A stretch of 64,000 bases of DNA from positions 2,232,001-2,296,000 of the forward strand of contig NZ_JAUSXV010000001.1 in the NCBI RefSeq assembly GCF_030816295.1, in the 5' to 3' direction. The notes below the pieces were generated by a model. That model was not told where the DNA came from. It saw only the letters and a program-made list of their open reading frames with translations, and searched no databases. The stretch is from Microbacterium natoriense (GTDB lineage Bacteria; Actinomycetota; Actinomycetes; Actinomycetales; Microbacteriaceae). Position numbers and translations under genes: made by a program. Shown here one piece after another: positions 24,895 through 35,416 of the stretch; within the stretch, counting starts at the first letter, position 1; every line of letters starts with the position of its first letter.

Positions 24895-26559
24895 ATGAAC
24901 CCTGAAACGCTCGCCCAAGCCCTTCTCGCCGTCCTCGCACCGATTGCCGCCGAGCGACGTCCGGGCGAGCCGCTCGGGCTCTCGGCATCCGACATCGTCT
25001 TCGAACGTCCCCGCAACCGCGACCACGGCGACTGGGCGTCGAACGTCGCCATGCGTCTGGCCAAGCCCCTCGGAACCAACCCGCGCGAGCTCGCACAGCA
25101 GATCGCCGACGGCCTGGCCACGATCGACGGCGTCTCGAGCGCCGAGGTGGCCGGTCCCGGGTTCATCAACATCCGTCTCGACGCCGCGGCGGCGGGCGCG
25201 CTCGCCAAGACGATCGTCGACGCGGGCGAGAGCTACGGCCACAACGACTCGCAGCAGGGCGTCAGCGTGAACGTCGAGTTCGTGTCGGCGAACCCGACCG
25301 GTCCGCTGCACATCGGCCACACGCGCTGGGCCGCCCTCGGCGACTCGATCGTGCGGCTGCTGCTCGCGAGCGGAGCGAATGCCGTGCGCGAGTACTACAT
25401 CAACGACGCGGGTGCGCAGATGGACCGCTTCGCGATCTCGATCGTCGCGGCCGCCAAGGGAGAGCCCACGCCCGAGGGCGGCTACCCGGGCGAGTACATC
25501 GCTGCTCTCGCCGGCCGTGTGCTCGAAGCCCGCCCCGATCTGCTCGGTCTTCCCGACGACGAGCAGCTCACCGTCGCGCGTGATCTCGCCTACGACTATC
25601 AGCTCGCCGAGATCAAGGGCTCGCTGGAGCGGTTCAACGTGCCCTTCGACGTCTGGTTCTCGGAGCGGACGCTGCATGCCAAGGGCGAGGACGGCACGAG
25701 CTTCATCGATCAGGCCGTCGACCGTCTGCGCGAGCAGGGCCACGTCTTCGACGAGGACGGCGCCGTCTGGGTGCGCACGACCGACTTCGGAGACGACAAG
25801 GACCGCGTGATCCGTCGTTCGAACGGCGAGTACACGTACTTCGCCGCCGATGCCGCGTACTACCTCAACAAGGGCGATCGCGGCTTCCAGAACAAGATCT
25901 ACCTGCTCGGCGCCGACCACCACGGCTACGTGCACCGCCTCAAGGCGATCGCCGGCGCGGCCGGCGACGACCCCGAGAAGAACATCCAGGTGCTGATCGG
26001 CCAGCTCGTGTCGATCCGCGGCGCCCGTCTCAGCAAGCGTGCGGGCAACATCATCGAGATGGACGACCTGCAGGCCTGGATCGGCACGGATGCGCTGAGG
26101 TATGCGCTGGAGCGCTCGCCCGCGGACTCGCCGCTCGACCTCGACCCCGAACTGCTGCAGAAGCGCACGAACGACAACCCCGTCTTCTACGTGCAGTATG
26201 CGCACGCCCGCACGCACAATGTGGCTCGCAATGCGGCCGATTCCGGCGTCGACCGCAGCGTGTTCGCGCCCGAGACGCTCACGCACGAGACCGAGGCGGC
26301 GCTTCTCGGTGCGCTGCAGGAGTTCCCGCGCATCGTCGGCTTCGCCGCCGAGATCTGCGAGCCGCACCGCGTCGCCCGCTACCTGGAGGAGCTGGCTGGT
26401 CTCTACCACCGCTGGTACGACAACTGCCGGGTGATCCCGCAGGGCGACGACCCCGTCGAGAGCGTGCACCGTACGCGGCTCTGGCTGAACGACGCCGCGG
26501 GCCAGGTGCTCCGCAACGGCCTGGCGCTCCTCGGAGTGTCCGCCCCCGAGCGCATGTGA
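24895..26559 (+). CDS. argS: Arginyl-tRNA synthetase
   Basis: A complete class I arginyl-tRNA synthetase of 554 residues. The N-terminal Add-1 domain is followed by the HIGH motif in [10 protein letters not shown] (about residue 139) and the KMSKS-equivalent LSKRAG near 378. The C-terminal DALR anticodon-binding domain follows, with the conserved [16 protein letters not shown] at 24880-24885 is followed by the ATG 9 bases later without a ribosome-binding site, consistent with a leaderless or very short leader. It starts the argS-lysA-hom-thrB-rho region common in actinomycetes. Confidence 0.97.
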   Translation: MNPETLAQALLAVLAPIAAERRPGEPLGLSASDIVFERPRNRDHGDWASNVAMRLAKPLGTNPRELAQQIADGLATIDGVSSAEVAGPGFINIRLDAAAAGALAKTIVDAGESYGHNDSQQGVSVNVEFVSANPTGPLHIGHTRWAALGDSIVRLLLASGANAVREYYINDAGAQMDRFAISIVAAAKGEPTPEGGYPGEYIAALAGRVLEARPDLLGLPDDEQLTVARDLAYDYQLAEIKGSLERFNVPFDVWFSERTLHAKGEDGTSFIDQAVDRLREQGHVFDEDGAVWVRTTDFGDDKDRVIRRSNGEYTYFAADAAYYLNKGDRGFQNKIYLLGADHHGYVHRLKAIAGAAGDDPEKNIQVLIGQLVSIRGARLSKRAGNIIEMDDLQAWIGTDALRYALERSPADSPLDLDPELLQKRTNDNPVFYVQYAHARTHNVARNAADSGVDRSVFAPETLTHETEAALLGALQEFPRIVGFAAEICEPHRVARYLEELAGLYHRWYDNCRVIPQGDDPVESVHRTRLWLNDAAGQVLRNGLALLGVSAPERM

Positions 26560-26585
26560 CCCGACGGGTGCGGCAGGATTGGGGG

Positions 26586-27434
26586 ATGAGCGACGACAAT
26601 CCCACACTGCCGTACCCCGAGTCCGGCGGCGAGCATGAGACGCTCGTCATCCCGGGAGAGCGAGGAACTCAGGCCCCGCCCCGCACCCGCCGGCGGAAGC
26701 GCTGGCCGTGGGTCCTGCTCATCGTGGTCGTGGTGATCGCCGCGCTCGCCGTCGCCGCTGAACTTCTCGCCCGCGCGCTTCTCCCCGGCATCGTCCGCGG
26801 CATGGTGGTCGAGCAGCTCGATCTGCCCGCAGACCAGCAGCTCGACGTCGACGCGGCGGGCATCCTGCTGCCGCAGCTCATCGGCGGCCGCCTGGACAGT
26901 CTTCACCTGTCGACGGATGCTGTGACGCTCGAAGGGATCACGGGCGCCGTCGATGTCACCGCGACCGGTGTGCCGCTCAGCGGCGGTGACCTGGACGGAG
27001 CCGCGGGAACCATCCGCATCGACGAGACGCAGTTCACTGCGCTCCTCGCAGGCACCGACCTGCCCGTCGACTCCGTCGCGTTCGATGCGCCGGACGCGAC
27101 GGTGGCCGGATCGGCCAACGTGCTCGGAATGTCGGTCCCGATCACGCTCACCCTCACGCCGGGGGTCGCGGAAGGCGACCTCGAGCTCACGCCGGTGCAG
27201 CTCACGGTCGGCGGTCTCGTCGTCGACGCCTCTCAGGTGGGCTCGTCGCTCGGGTCGATCGGGGAGCGGCTCACCGAGCCGCAGCGCGTCTGCATCGCCG
27301 ATCAGCTGCCGGCCGGGATCACCCTCACGGCGCTCACGATCGACGGGAGCGAGGCGGTCATCGACGTCGACGTGAACGGCGCGATCGCGACCGACCCGAC
27401 TCTCCTCGAGAAGGGCGTCTGCCCCGGACGCTGA
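26586..27434 (+). CDS. DUF2993 (LmeA-like) membrane-anchored protein
   Basis: A 282-residue protein. An acidic cytoplasmic N-terminus and a basic patch (PPRTRRRKR) precede one membrane anchor at about residues 39-62. An extracytoplasmic DUF2993 domain follows, with LLPGIVRGMVVEQL, VDAAGILLPQLIGGRLDSL and the repeated beta-strand pattern ending in ITLTALTIDGSEAVIDVDV. DUF2993 includes mycobacterial LmeA, which binds lipids and helps mannan elongation. A similar role here is inference. CAGGAT lies 6 bases before the ATG. Confidence 0.85.
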   Translation: MSDDNPTLPYPESGGEHETLVIPGERGTQAPPRTRRRKRWPWVLLIVVVVIAALAVAAELLARALLPGIVRGMVVEQLDLPADQQLDVDAAGILLPQLIGGRLDSLHLSTDAVTLEGITGAVDVTATGVPLSGGDLDGAAGTIRIDETQFTALLAGTDLPVDSVAFDAPDATVAGSANVLGMSVPITLTLTPGVAEGDLELTPVQLTVGGLVVDASQVGSSLGSIGERLTEPQRVCIADQLPAGITLTALTIDGSEAVIDVDVNGAIATDPTLLEKGVCPGR

Positions 27435-27458
27435 CGGTGCCGGTGCTCATCGTCAGCG
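27429..27458. terminator. Convergent hairpin between the DUF2993 and hydrolase genes
   Basis: CGCTGACG (27429-27436) pairs with CGTCAGCG (27451-27458) across a 14-base loop. The two converging stop codons lie inside it, so it may serve both strands. Confidence 0.5.
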
Positions 27459-28346
27459 ACGGGTCGTCGCTCCGGTGTCTCGGAGATGATCGAGGATCGC
27501 CGGGATGACGGTCTGAGGACGATCACGCTGGACCCAGTGCCCGGCTTCGGGGACCACCAGGAGTTCGCCGTGAGGAAGCAGGCGCGCCGCTGCCTGCGCA
27601 TGCCCGATGGGTACGCCGGAATCCCGGTCTCCGTGGACGAGGAGCGTCGGTGTGGCGATGGACGGGAGCTGACCCGTATACGCCGTGCGGAGCCGGTTCC
27701 ACAGCACCTGATCACGTTGCCATTCGCCGAACACTGCGAGACCCGTGCCCGAGGCCTCGGCCAGCACCGCGTCGACGAGTTCAGGGGTGCGCGCGGCAGG
27801 ATCCCGGACGATGTCGCGCAGACCGCGCTCCATCGCCCGCCGGCTGCGCGAGTAGGACCGCGTGAGGGAGGTGAGCAGGCCGGTGCGCACGAGAGAGTAC
27901 GAGGCGAAGTGCGTGAATCGGCCGAGCAGACCGTCTGCGAGGCGAGGCATCAGACCGTAGGTTCCCAGAAGCACGGCGCTCCGGGCCTGGCCCGGTCGGT
28001 CGATGAGATGGCCCAGCGCCATGCCGCCGCCCAGCGAGAGTCCGCCGATCGTGTAGTCGGCGAGATCGAGCGCGTCGACGAGTTCCCCGACGTATGACAC
28101 GAGCCGCTCCTGGCTGAGGGTCCAGTCCGCTCGCGGGCTCGATCCGAATCCGGGGTGGTCGGGCGCGATCACACGATGCCCGGCGGCTGCAAGCGCCGGA
28201 CCCACCTCGCCCCACGAGAGCTCGGCGCTGTCCGCCCCGCCGCCGTGCAGCAGGAGCACAGTCCGGCCCGAGGGGAGGACCGGTCGCCATTCCACGAGGG
28301 AGATCGTCGCGCCGGTCACGCGGATGGATGCGCGTCGAACGTTCAT
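27453..28346 (-). CDS. Alpha/beta hydrolase
   Basis: A 297-residue alpha/beta hydrolase. The motifs are HGGGADSAELSW (oxyanion region), DHPGFGSS, nucleophile GLSLGGG (Ser), an Asp region in LLVHGDRDSGVP and the catalytic His in PEAGHWVQRDRP. This pattern matches the epoxide hydrolase/haloperoxidase/MhpC group of small-molecule hydrolases, with substrate unknown. The start at 28346 has GGGGGAAC upstream. It lies 28 bases after the YihY-family gene on the same strand and is probably co-transcribed with it. Confidence 0.88.
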   Translation of the reverse strand: MNVRRASIRVTGATISLVEWRPVLPSGRTVLLLHGGGADSAELSWGEVGPALAAAGHRVIAPDHPGFGSSPRADWTLSQERLVSYVGELVDALDLADYTIGGLSLGGGMALGHLIDRPGQARSAVLLGTYGLMPRLADGLLGRFTHFASYSLVRTGLLTSLTRSYSRSRRAMERGLRDIVRDPAARTPELVDAVLAEASGTGLAVFGEWQRDQVLWNRLRTAYTGQLPSIATPTLLVHGDRDSGVPIGHAQAAARLLPHGELLVVPEAGHWVQRDRPQTVIPAILDHLRDTGATTRR

Positions 28347-28374
28347 CGGGTTCCCCCGGTTTCTGCCTGAGCGC

Positions 28375-29427
28375 TCAGGACCTTTTCTCCCGTGCCGGCG
28401 CGGCCGCGGCATCCTGCGCGGCGCGCAGAGCCTCCTTGGCGATCGCCACCTCGACCTCCGCCCGCTGCACTCGGCGTGCGTCGAAAGTCGTCGCGCCGAA
28501 CCGTGCTCGCACGCGGTCGTGCTCCTCTTCGTGGGCGGTGACGATGTAGGCGCAGGCGATGAGCATGACCTGCGCCGACAGGTTCAGCCAGATCAGCAGC
28601 GCCAGCAGCGTGGCGAACGAGGCGAGCAGCGGGTTGCTCGACGCGCCGCCGACGAACAGCCCCGACAGCTCCTGCAGCACGAGAAGCCCGGCGCCGCCCA
28701 GCAGCGCGCCGCTCAGCAGCGAGCGACGGGATGCGCGCATGCCCGAGAGGAGACGGAAGACGACGGCGATCAGAGCCGTGTCGAGCGCGAAGACGACGAG
28801 CAGCGAGAGCAGGCGGACAGCCCACTCAGCGACGGGGGAGCGGTCGGGGAGACCGACCACGCTGAGGAGCCAGGTGATACCGACCCGGCCCGCGATAGTG
28901 ATGAACGCGGACGCGACGAAGGAGGCGCCGATCGCGATCGCGAGCAGCAGGTTGCGCAGCACGACCCACACCCAGAGCACATCGTCGTGCGCGGTACCGG
29001 CGATGACGCGGACCGCCGTGCGCAGCGAGCCGATGGCGCCCAGAGCCGCTCCGATGAGGCCGACGAGCGAGACGATGCCGGCGATCGACAGCGACACCGG
29101 CTGCTGCAGCTCGTCTACATGCACCACGCCGCCCTTCCCGATGAGGCCGGGGATCGCCGCCTCCACGGCGCTCACGATCGCCTTCCACGCGACCGGGTTC
29201 CCGCTCAACCACAGGGCGGCGATCGAGAAGCCGAGCAGCACGCCGGCGAACACGCTGAAGAGCGCCCGGTAGGTGACGCTGTCGGCGAGCATCGGCCCGC
29301 GGCGCTCCGAGTACAGCAGTGCGGCGCGCACCGGGCGCAGCGTGAGCGCCCAGCGGATCGCCGACGCCGTCGCGCGCTGCACGATGCCAGGGCGACGGAT
29401 GTCTGAGGTGCGCGAGTCGGTAGTCAT
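28375..29427 (-). CDS. YihY/BrkB-like integral membrane protein
   Basis: A 350-residue protein with six or more membrane segments. The N-terminal block DSVTYRALFSVFAGVLLGFSI, the central GAALGAIGSLRTAVRVI and the late SNPLLASFATLLALLIWLNLSAQVML region identify the YihY/BrkB (UPF0761) family. Its biochemical activity is unsettled. The C-terminus is a charged cytoplasmic tail. The ATG at 29427 has GGAG about 6 bases upstream, and TAGTGT lies 8 bases upstream. Confidence 0.9.
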   Translation of the reverse strand: MTTDSRTSDIRRPGIVQRATASAIRWALTLRPVRAALLYSERRGPMLADSVTYRALFSVFAGVLLGFSIAALWLSGNPVAWKAIVSAVEAAIPGLIGKGGVVHVDELQQPVSLSIAGIVSLVGLIGAALGAIGSLRTAVRVIAGTAHDDVLWVWVVLRNLLLAIAIGASFVASAFITIAGRVGITWLLSVVGLPDRSPVAEWAVRLLSLLVVFALDTALIAVVFRLLSGMRASRRSLLSGALLGGAGLLVLQELSGLFVGGASSNPLLASFATLLALLIWLNLSAQVMLIACAYIVTAHEEEHDRVRARFGATTFDARRVQRAEVEVAIAKEALRAAQDAAAAPAREKRS

Positions 29428-29576
29428 CACGCTCCACACTACGAGCCGCGGCAGCACCGACCCAGGGGCTTGACGCGGCGCGTCACCGTGACGGATGGCC
29501 GCTCGCGGGTGCCCTAGAATCGGGTCAGCCTCGCTGTGCGCGATCCCGCCCGAGAATCATCCACGATTGGTGCTCC

Positions 29577-30995
29577 TTGCTTTCCCCTGTCGATTCGCTC
29601 GCCCCGGAATGGCTCGTCGTGCCCGACGACTCCAACGACCTCGCCCCTGCGGTGTGGCCGGCATCCGTCGCCCGCGACTCCGACGGAACGCTCGAGATCG
29701 CCGGCATCCGCGCGACGACTCTGGCCCAGACCTTCGGCACCCCGCTGCTGGTGATCGATGAGGACGAGGTGCGCTCGCGTGCCCGCGCCTTCCGTCTCGC
29801 CTTCGACGCCGCAGCCGCCGACAACGGGACCACCGCGCAGGTCTACTACGCCGGCAAGGCTTTCCTGTGCACGACGGTCGCACGCTGGGTCGTCGACGAG
29901 GGACTCCGCGTCGACGTGTGCACGGGCGGCGAGCTCGAGGTCGCGCTGGCCGCTGGCGTGGCTCCCGCGGCGATCGGCTTCCACGGCAACAACAAGTCGA
30001 TGCGCGAGCTCGAACGAGCCGTCGAGGTCGGCGTCGGCTCGATCATCGTCGACAGCGCGATCGAGATCGAGCGGCTCGCGGCGATCACGGCGCGCGTGCA
30101 TGCCACTCAGCGCGTCTTCGTGCGTGTGATCAGCGGCGTGCACGCCGAGACCCACAGCTTCCTGGCGACCGCGCACGAGGACCAGAAGTTCGGTTTCCCG
30201 CTGGCGGATGCCGAGACCGCGGTGGCCCGCATCCGCGAGATCCCCGGACTCGAGTTCGCGGGGCTCCACTGCCACATCGGCTCGCAGATCTTCGGCGTCG
30301 CGGGCTTCCGCGAATCCGCCTCGCGGGTGCTCGAGCTCCACGCCGCGCTCCTCGAGGGCGGGCCGGTGCCTCAGCTCAACCTCGGCGGTGGTTTCGGCAT
30401 CGCGTACACGCGCGTCGATGATCCCACGCCCATCGAGACGCTCGCCGGGGAGATCGTCGCAGCCGTCGCGGAAGGGTGCGCCGCGCGGGGCATCGAGGTG
30501 CCCGCTCTCGCCTTCGAGCCGGGGCGCGCGATCATCGGAACCGCGGGGATCACCCTCTACGAGGTGGGCACCACGAAGGATGTGCAGCTCGGCTCGGGAG
30601 CCGTTCGCCGCTACATCAGCGTCGACGGCGGCATGAGCGACAACGCGCGGCCCGCCCTGTACGGCGCGCAGTTCTCGGCCCGGCTCGCCTCGCGTGCCGG
30701 CATCGGCGCGCCGCAGCTCAGCCGAGTAGTGGGCAAGCACTGCGAGTCCGGCGACATCGTCGTCGATCACGAGTACCTCCCCGCCGACCTCGCTCCGGGC
30801 GACCTGCTCGCCGTGCCCGCGACCGGGGCCTATTGCGCACCTCTCGCGAGCAACTACAACCACGTTCCCCGTCCACCGGTCGTCGCGGTGCGCGACGGCC
30901 GCACACAGGTCATCGTGCGCGGCGAGACCATCGCCGACGTGCTGGCGCGCGACGCGGGGATCGATCCCGCATCCGTGACCGACAGCGCACGCTGA
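29577..30995 (+). CDS. lysA: Diaminopimelate decarboxylase
   Basis: A 472-residue fold III PLP enzyme that converts meso-diaminopimelate to lysine. The PLP lysine is K94 in YYAGKAF. FAGLHCHIGSQIF, LNLGGGFGIAY, PALAFEPGRAI, the partner-subunit Cys in GKHCESGD and the C-terminal ATGAYCAPLASNYNHVPRPP are all conserved. The start is uncertain. TTG at 29577 is the only candidate near the expected N-terminus and has a poor ribosome-binding site. A TAGAAT element lies about 57 bases upstream. The gene opens the lysA-hom-thrB aspartate-family cluster. Confidence 0.94.
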   Translation: MLSPVDSLAPEWLVVPDDSNDLAPAVWPASVARDSDGTLEIAGIRATTLAQTFGTPLLVIDEDEVRSRARAFRLAFDAAAADNGTTAQVYYAGKAFLCTTVARWVVDEGLRVDVCTGGELEVALAAGVAPAAIGFHGNNKSMRELERAVEVGVGSIIVDSAIEIERLAAITARVHATQRVFVRVISGVHAETHSFLATAHEDQKFGFPLADAETAVARIREIPGLEFAGLHCHIGSQIFGVAGFRESASRVLELHAALLEGGPVPQLNLGGGFGIAYTRVDDPTPIETLAGEIVAAVAEGCAARGIEVPALAFEPGRAIIGTAGITLYEVGTTKDVQLGSGAVRRYISVDGGMSDNARPALYGAQFSARLASRAGIGAPQLSRVVGKHCESGDIVVDHEYLPADLAPGDLLAVPATGAYCAPLASNYNHVPRPPVVAVRDGRTQVIVRGETIADVLARDAGIDPASVTDSAR

Positions 30996-31052
30996 CCTTC
31001 TGCCCGGCGCCCCTGCGGCACCCGGCACAGACACACCTCTGAAGGAGTCCCC

Positions 31053-32360
31053 ATGACTGCTGAGTATCGACGACTGCGGGTGGCGCTGCTGGGCGCAGGG
31101 GCCGTCGGCTCCCAGGTGGCGAGCCTGCTGCTGCGACACGGCGACGAACTCGCCGACCGTGCGGGAGCCGCTCTCGAGCTCGCCGGCATCGCCGTCCGCG
31201 ATGTCGACGCGCCTCGAGACGTCGAGCTTCCCAAGGAGTTGTTCACGACCGACGCCGATTCGCTCATCCTCGGTTCCGACATCGTGATAGAGCTCATCGG
31301 CGGCATCGAGCCCGCACGAGCGAACATCCTGCTCGCCCTGGGCTCCGGTGCGGATGTGGTCACCGCCAACAAGGCGCTGCTCGCCACGCACGGACCGGAG
31401 CTGTTCGAAGCAGCCGATCGTGTCGGAGCGTCGGTGTACTACGAGGCAGCAGCCGCCGGTGCGATCCCGATCATCCGTCCGCTGCGCGATTCTCTTGCGG
31501 GCGACCGCGTCGTGCGCATCATGGGCATCGTGAACGGCACCACGAACTACATCCTCGACCGGATGGACACCGAGGGCGCCGACTTCGCCGAGGTGCTCGC
31601 CGATGCTCAGCGCCTCGGCTACGCCGAAGCCGATCCCACGGCGGATGTCGAGGGCTATGACGCCGCGCAGAAAGCCGCGATCCTCGCGAGCCTCGCGTTC
31701 CACACCGCAGTGCCGCTCGACGCCGTGCACCGCGAGGGCATCTCCTCGATCACCGCTTCCATGATCGAGGAGGCTCGCGCAGCCGGCTTCGTGATCAAGC
31801 TGCTCGCGGTCTGCGAGCGCATCGAGGCGAACGGCGCCGAGTCGATTTCGGTGCGCGTCTACCCGGCACTCGTGCCGCAGTCCCACCCGCTCGCGAACGT
31901 GCACGGAGCCAACAACGCTGTGTTCGTCGAGGCCGAGGCCGCCGGACCTCTGATGTTCTACGGAGCGGGCGCGGGCGGCGTGCAGACGGCGTCGGCCGTG
32001 CTCGGAGACGTGGTCTCCGCCGCTCGTCGCCACATCGCCGGCGGCGTCGGCGTGGGTGAGTCGACGAGGGCGAACCTGCCGATCGTGCCGATCGGCCACG
32101 TCACCACGCGCTACCAGATCACCCTCCAGGTGGCCGACGCCGCGGGCGTGCTCGCGACCGTCGCCGGCATCCTCAGCGACGGCGGCGTCTCGGTCGCGAC
32201 CGTGGTGCAGACCGTCGAGGGCGAGTCCGAGCCGACCGCCCGTCTGATCATCGGCACGCACCGCGCGACCGAAGAGGCACTCAGTGCGACCGTCGACGCT
32301 CTCGCCGAGAGCTCCGTCGTCGAGCGCGTGGTGTCTGTGCTGCGCGTGGAAGGGGAGTGA
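31053..32360 (+). CDS. hom: Homoserine dehydrogenase
   Basis: A 435-residue enzyme that reduces aspartate semialdehyde to homoserine. The NAD(P) motif LLGAGAVGSQVASLL is at the N-terminus, VVTANKALLATHG and the catalytic VNGTTNYILDRM block are central, and YAEADPTADVEGYDAAQK carries the substrate Asp/Lys residues. A C-terminal ACT domain (about 350-430, TLQVADAAGVLATVAGILSDGG) suggests feedback control by threonine. The ribosome-binding site is GAAGGAG. Its stop overlaps the thrB start region. Confidence 0.96.
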   Translation: MTAEYRRLRVALLGAGAVGSQVASLLLRHGDELADRAGAALELAGIAVRDVDAPRDVELPKELFTTDADSLILGSDIVIELIGGIEPARANILLALGSGADVVTANKALLATHGPELFEAADRVGASVYYEAAAAGAIPIIRPLRDSLAGDRVVRIMGIVNGTTNYILDRMDTEGADFAEVLADAQRLGYAEADPTADVEGYDAAQKAAILASLAFHTAVPLDAVHREGISSITASMIEEARAAGFVIKLLAVCERIEANGAESISVRVYPALVPQSHPLANVHGANNAVFVEAEAAGPLMFYGAGAGGVQTASAVLGDVVSAARRHIAGGVGVGESTRANLPIVPIGHVTTRYQITLQVADAAGVLATVAGILSDGGVSVATVVQTVEGESEPTARLIIGTHRATEEALSATVDALAESSVVERVVSVLRVEGE

Positions 32361-32362
32361 CG

Positions 32363-33292
32363 ATGGTGCTCGGACGCACCGTCGAAGTCACGGTTCCGGC
32401 CACCAGCGCCAACCTCGGCCCCGGCTTCGACACTCTCGGGCTCGCGCTCAGCATCTACGACTCGCTTCTGGTCACGGAGCTGCCGGCCGGGGAGCTCGAG
32501 ATCGAGGTCTCGGGAACGGGAGCCGATGAGATCCCTCGCGACGCGTCGAACCTCATCGTCCGCACGATCGCGCACGTATACGCCGACCTCGGCCTCGAGA
32601 TGCCGGGGCTGCGCATCATCGCGGAGAACGGCGTTCCGCACGGCCGCGGGCTCGGCTCGTCGGGTGCGGCGGTGACTGCCGGCATCCTCGCCGCGAAGGG
32701 TCTGCTGGAGGGCGAGGTCGAGATCGGCGATGCCGATCTGCTGCGCCTCGCCACCGAGCTCGAGGGACACCCCGACAACGTGGCGCCCGCACTGTTCGGA
32801 GGTCTGACGATCGCGTGGGTGGGGGAGAGAGGCCCGCAGCACAAGAAGCTGCTGGTACATCGCGGCGTCTCGCCCCTCGTGCTGGTGCCCTCGTACACCA
32901 TGTCCACGTCGAAGGCTCGTTCGCTGCAGCCTCCGCACGTGTCGACGGAGGACGCGGTCTTCAACGTCTCGCGCTCGGCCCTGCTGATCGCGGCGCTCAT
33001 GCAGAGCCCCGAGCTGCTGCTCGACGCCACCGCCGACAGGCTTCACCAGGACTACCGGGCCGAAGCCATGCCCGAGACGCAGCGGCTCGTGCAGGCGCTG
33101 CGCGCGGCGGGCTTCGCGGCGGTCGTCTCGGGAGCAGGACCCAGTGTGCTGGTGCTCGCCGACGGACCCGGAAGCCGCCAGGACGCCGTGGAACTGGCTG
33201 CCAGCGTCACCGACACCCCGTGGGACGCGCTGCTGCTCGCGGTCGACGTGCGTGGTGGTACAGTGGGAGAACGAGCGGAGGGCTCCACGTAA
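32363..33292 (+). CDS. thrB: Homoserine kinase
   Basis: A 309-residue GHMP-family kinase that phosphorylates homoserine for threonine synthesis. The N-terminal [15 protein letters not shown], the ATP-binding [15 protein letters not shown] and the C-terminal [10 protein letters not shown] motif are intact. I chose ATG at 32363, which has AAGGGGAG about 6 bases upstream. A GTG at 32357 overlaps the hom stop (GTGA) and is an alternative with two extra residues. No threonine synthase gene is seen nearby. Confidence 0.95.
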   Translation: MVLGRTVEVTVPATSANLGPGFDTLGLALSIYDSLLVTELPAGELEIEVSGTGADEIPRDASNLIVRTIAHVYADLGLEMPGLRIIAENGVPHGRGLGSSGAAVTAGILAAKGLLEGEVEIGDADLLRLATELEGHPDNVAPALFGGLTIAWVGERGPQHKKLLVHRGVSPLVLVPSYTMSTSKARSLQPPHVSTEDAVFNVSRSALLIAALMQSPELLLDATADRLHQDYRAEAMPETQRLVQALRAAGFAAVVSGAGPSVLVLADGPGSRQDAVELAASVTDTPWDALLLAVDVRGGTVGERAEGST

Positions 33293-33470
33293 CTGCGTGA
33301 ATCTGGCCCCATTGCAACTCTGCAGGACCCGCACGCAAACCCTTGATCCACAGCTCCTCTGTGAGTTCTGTGCCAAGGCCGGCTGGCGCCGAGCGTCAGC
33401 CCGTGCGATCGCGCGCAGCACCCGTTGTGCGCGGAACGCTCGTGTCTCCGAGACCAAAGAGGGAGTACTC
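33293..33470 (+). promoter_or_regulatory. Long leader of rho
   Basis: These 178 bases separate thrB from rho. TACAGT at 33259-33264, inside the 3' end of thrB, is a candidate -10 for a rho-specific transcript. The leader has no convincing terminator hairpin. Rho leaders are often sites of autoregulation, but no defined element was recognised. Confidence 0.35.
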
Positions 33471-35408
33471 GTGGAGAATTTCTCCGAGACCCAGAACGAC
33501 TCGTCCGTTGTGAACGAGAACGCGGCCCCCGCCGCCGACACCGTGACCGCTGAGGCGCCGGCAGCACCGGCACGCAAGCGCGCGCCGCGCCGCGCCACCA
33601 CCGCCACTGCCGCGGCGAAGGCAGAGAAGGCGGCCGCCGAGGCGGCGCCGGCATCCGAGGCTCCTGCGACCGACGCCCCCGCAGCCGAGGCCGCACCCAA
33701 GGCGAAGGCTCCTCGTCGCAGCCGCGCCAAGAAGGCGGACGCCGAGACCACCGAGGCACCCGCGGCCGAAACCGCACAGCCCGCTGAGGCTCCGGCAGCC
33801 GCCGAGGCGGCCCCGTCCGAGGCGCCGGTCGCCGAGACCGCCCCCAAGACCCCCCGTGGTCGCCGCGGTGCGAAGAAGCCCGTCGAGACCGCAGACGCCG
33901 CAGACGCTCAGTCCGCGCCGGTTGACAAGGCCGATGCACCCGAGAAGCAGGCGGAGACAGCCTCGGCAGACGACTCCGGATCGTCTGCTTCCGAGCAGGG
34001 CGATGGCGATGAGCAGGGCGGCCGAGGCCGCAGCCGCAGCCGCAGCCGGAACCGCGGTCGCGGTCAGAACGGCGCGGCCGGCCAGCCCCAGAACGAGGGC
34101 GGTCAGCCGCAGAACCAACAGCAGAACAACAACAGCCAGTCAGGCGACGACGAGCAGGGTTCGGCCAATGGCCGCAACCGTCAGCGCAACAAGCGCCGCA
34201 CCGGCGGACCCGTCGACGAGTTCGACACCGAGATCGGCGAGGACGACGTCCTCATCCCCATCGCCGGCATCCTCGACGTCCTCGACAACTACGCATTCGT
34301 GCGCACAACCGGTTACCTCGCCGGTCCCAGCGACGTCTACGTCTCGCTCGGACAGGTCAAGAAGTACAACCTCCGCAAGGGCGACGCGATCGTCGGCTCC
34401 ATCAAGCAGCCGCGCGAAGGCGAGCAGCAGGGGCGCCAGAAGTACAACGCTCTGGTGAAGGTCGACTCCGTGAACGGCCTGTCGGTCGACGACGCCGCGA
34501 ACCGCGTCGAGTTCGGCAAGCTCACTCCGCTGTACCCGCAGGAGCGCCTGCGCCTGGAGACGGCCCCCGAGAAGCTGACCCAGCGCATCATCGACCTGGT
34601 CGCCCCGATCGGCAAGGGCCAGCGCGGCCTCATCGTGGCGCCGCCCAAGGCCGGCAAGACGATCGTGCTGCAGCAGATCGCCAACGCCATCGCGACCAAC
34701 AACCCCGAGGTCCACCTCATGGTCGTGCTCGTCGACGAGCGTCCCGAAGAGGTCACCGACATGGAGCGCACAGTGAAGGGCGAGGTCATCGCTTCGACCT
34801 TCGACCGCCCCGCAGAGGACCACACCACGGTCGCCGAGCTCGCGATCGAGCGCGCCAAGCGCCTCGTCGAGCTGGGCCGCGACGTCGTCGTGCTCCTCGA
34901 CTCGATCACCCGCCTGGGCCGCGCCTACAACCTCGCCGCCCCGGCATCCGGTCGCGTGCTCACCGGCGGCGTCGACGCCTCGGCGCTGTACCCGCCCAAG
35001 CGCTTCTTCGGCGCCGCGCGCAACATCGAGAACGGCGGATCGCTCACGATCCTCGCCACCGCGCTCGTCGAGACCGGCTCCAAGATGGACGAGGTCATCT
35101 TCGAGGAGTTCAAGGGCACCGGCAACAGCGAGCTCCGGCTCTCTCGCGCACTCGCCGACAAGCGGATCTTCCCCGCGGTCGACGTCAACGCGTCGAGCAC
35201 CCGCCGCGAGGAGATGCTGCTCAGCTCCGACGAGGTCAAGATCACCTGGAAGCTGCGTCGCGCCCTTGCGGGTCTCGATCAGCAGCAGGCTCTCGAGGTC
35301 GTCCTCGGCAAGCTCAAGGAGACCCACTCCAACGTCGAGTTCCTGGTTCAGATGCAGAAGTCGATCCCGACCCTGCCGACCGGCGGTCACGACAGCAACA
35401 TCCGCTGA
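33471..35408 (+). CDS. rho: Transcription termination factor Rho with long low-complexity N-terminus
   Basis: A 645-residue hexameric RNA-dependent ATPase. The first 255 residues are low complexity: Ala/Pro/Glu-rich with basic patches, then Arg/Ser/Gln/Asn-rich ([18 protein letters not shown]). The RNA-binding cold-shock domain follows (about 257-315, [20 protein letters not shown]). The ATPase core has Walker A PPKAGKT near 390, Walker [17 protein letters not shown], the Q-loop [18 protein letters not shown] and the R-loop region. The usual N-terminal helical Rho_N domain was not found in frame here or upstream. GTG start with GAGGGAG upstream. Confidence 0.95.
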   Translation: MENFSETQNDSSVVNENAAPAADTVTAEAPAAPARKRAPRRATTATAAAKAEKAAAEAAPASEAPATDAPAAEAAPKAKAPRRSRAKKADAETTEAPAAETAQPAEAPAAAEAAPSEAPVAETAPKTPRGRRGAKKPVETADAADAQSAPVDKADAPEKQAETASADDSGSSASEQGDGDEQGGRGRSRSRSRNRGRGQNGAAGQPQNEGGQPQNQQQNNNSQSGDDEQGSANGRNRQRNKRRTGGPVDEFDTEIGEDDVLIPIAGILDVLDNYAFVRTTGYLAGPSDVYVSLGQVKKYNLRKGDAIVGSIKQPREGEQQGRQKYNALVKVDSVNGLSVDDAANRVEFGKLTPLYPQERLRLETAPEKLTQRIIDLVAPIGKGQRGLIVAPPKAGKTIVLQQIANAIATNNPEVHLMVVLVDERPEEVTDMERTVKGEVIASTFDRPAEDHTTVAELAIERAKRLVELGRDVVVLLDSITRLGRAYNLAAPASGRVLTGGVDASALYPPKRFFGAARNIENGGSLTILATALVETGSKMDEVIFEEFKGTGNSELRLSRALADKRIFPAVDVNASSTRREEMLLSSDEVKITWKLRRALAGLDQQQALEVVLGKLKETHSNVEFLVQMQKSIPTLPTGGHDSNIR

Positions 35409-35416
35409 GGCCGGGC

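Noticed and set aside
29514..32261. A 915-codon minus-strand frame opposite lysA and hom
   Set aside because: It is the antisense shadow of lysA and hom, with a repetitive Asp/Gly/Arg/His-rich translation. The plus-strand genes have complete conserved motifs.
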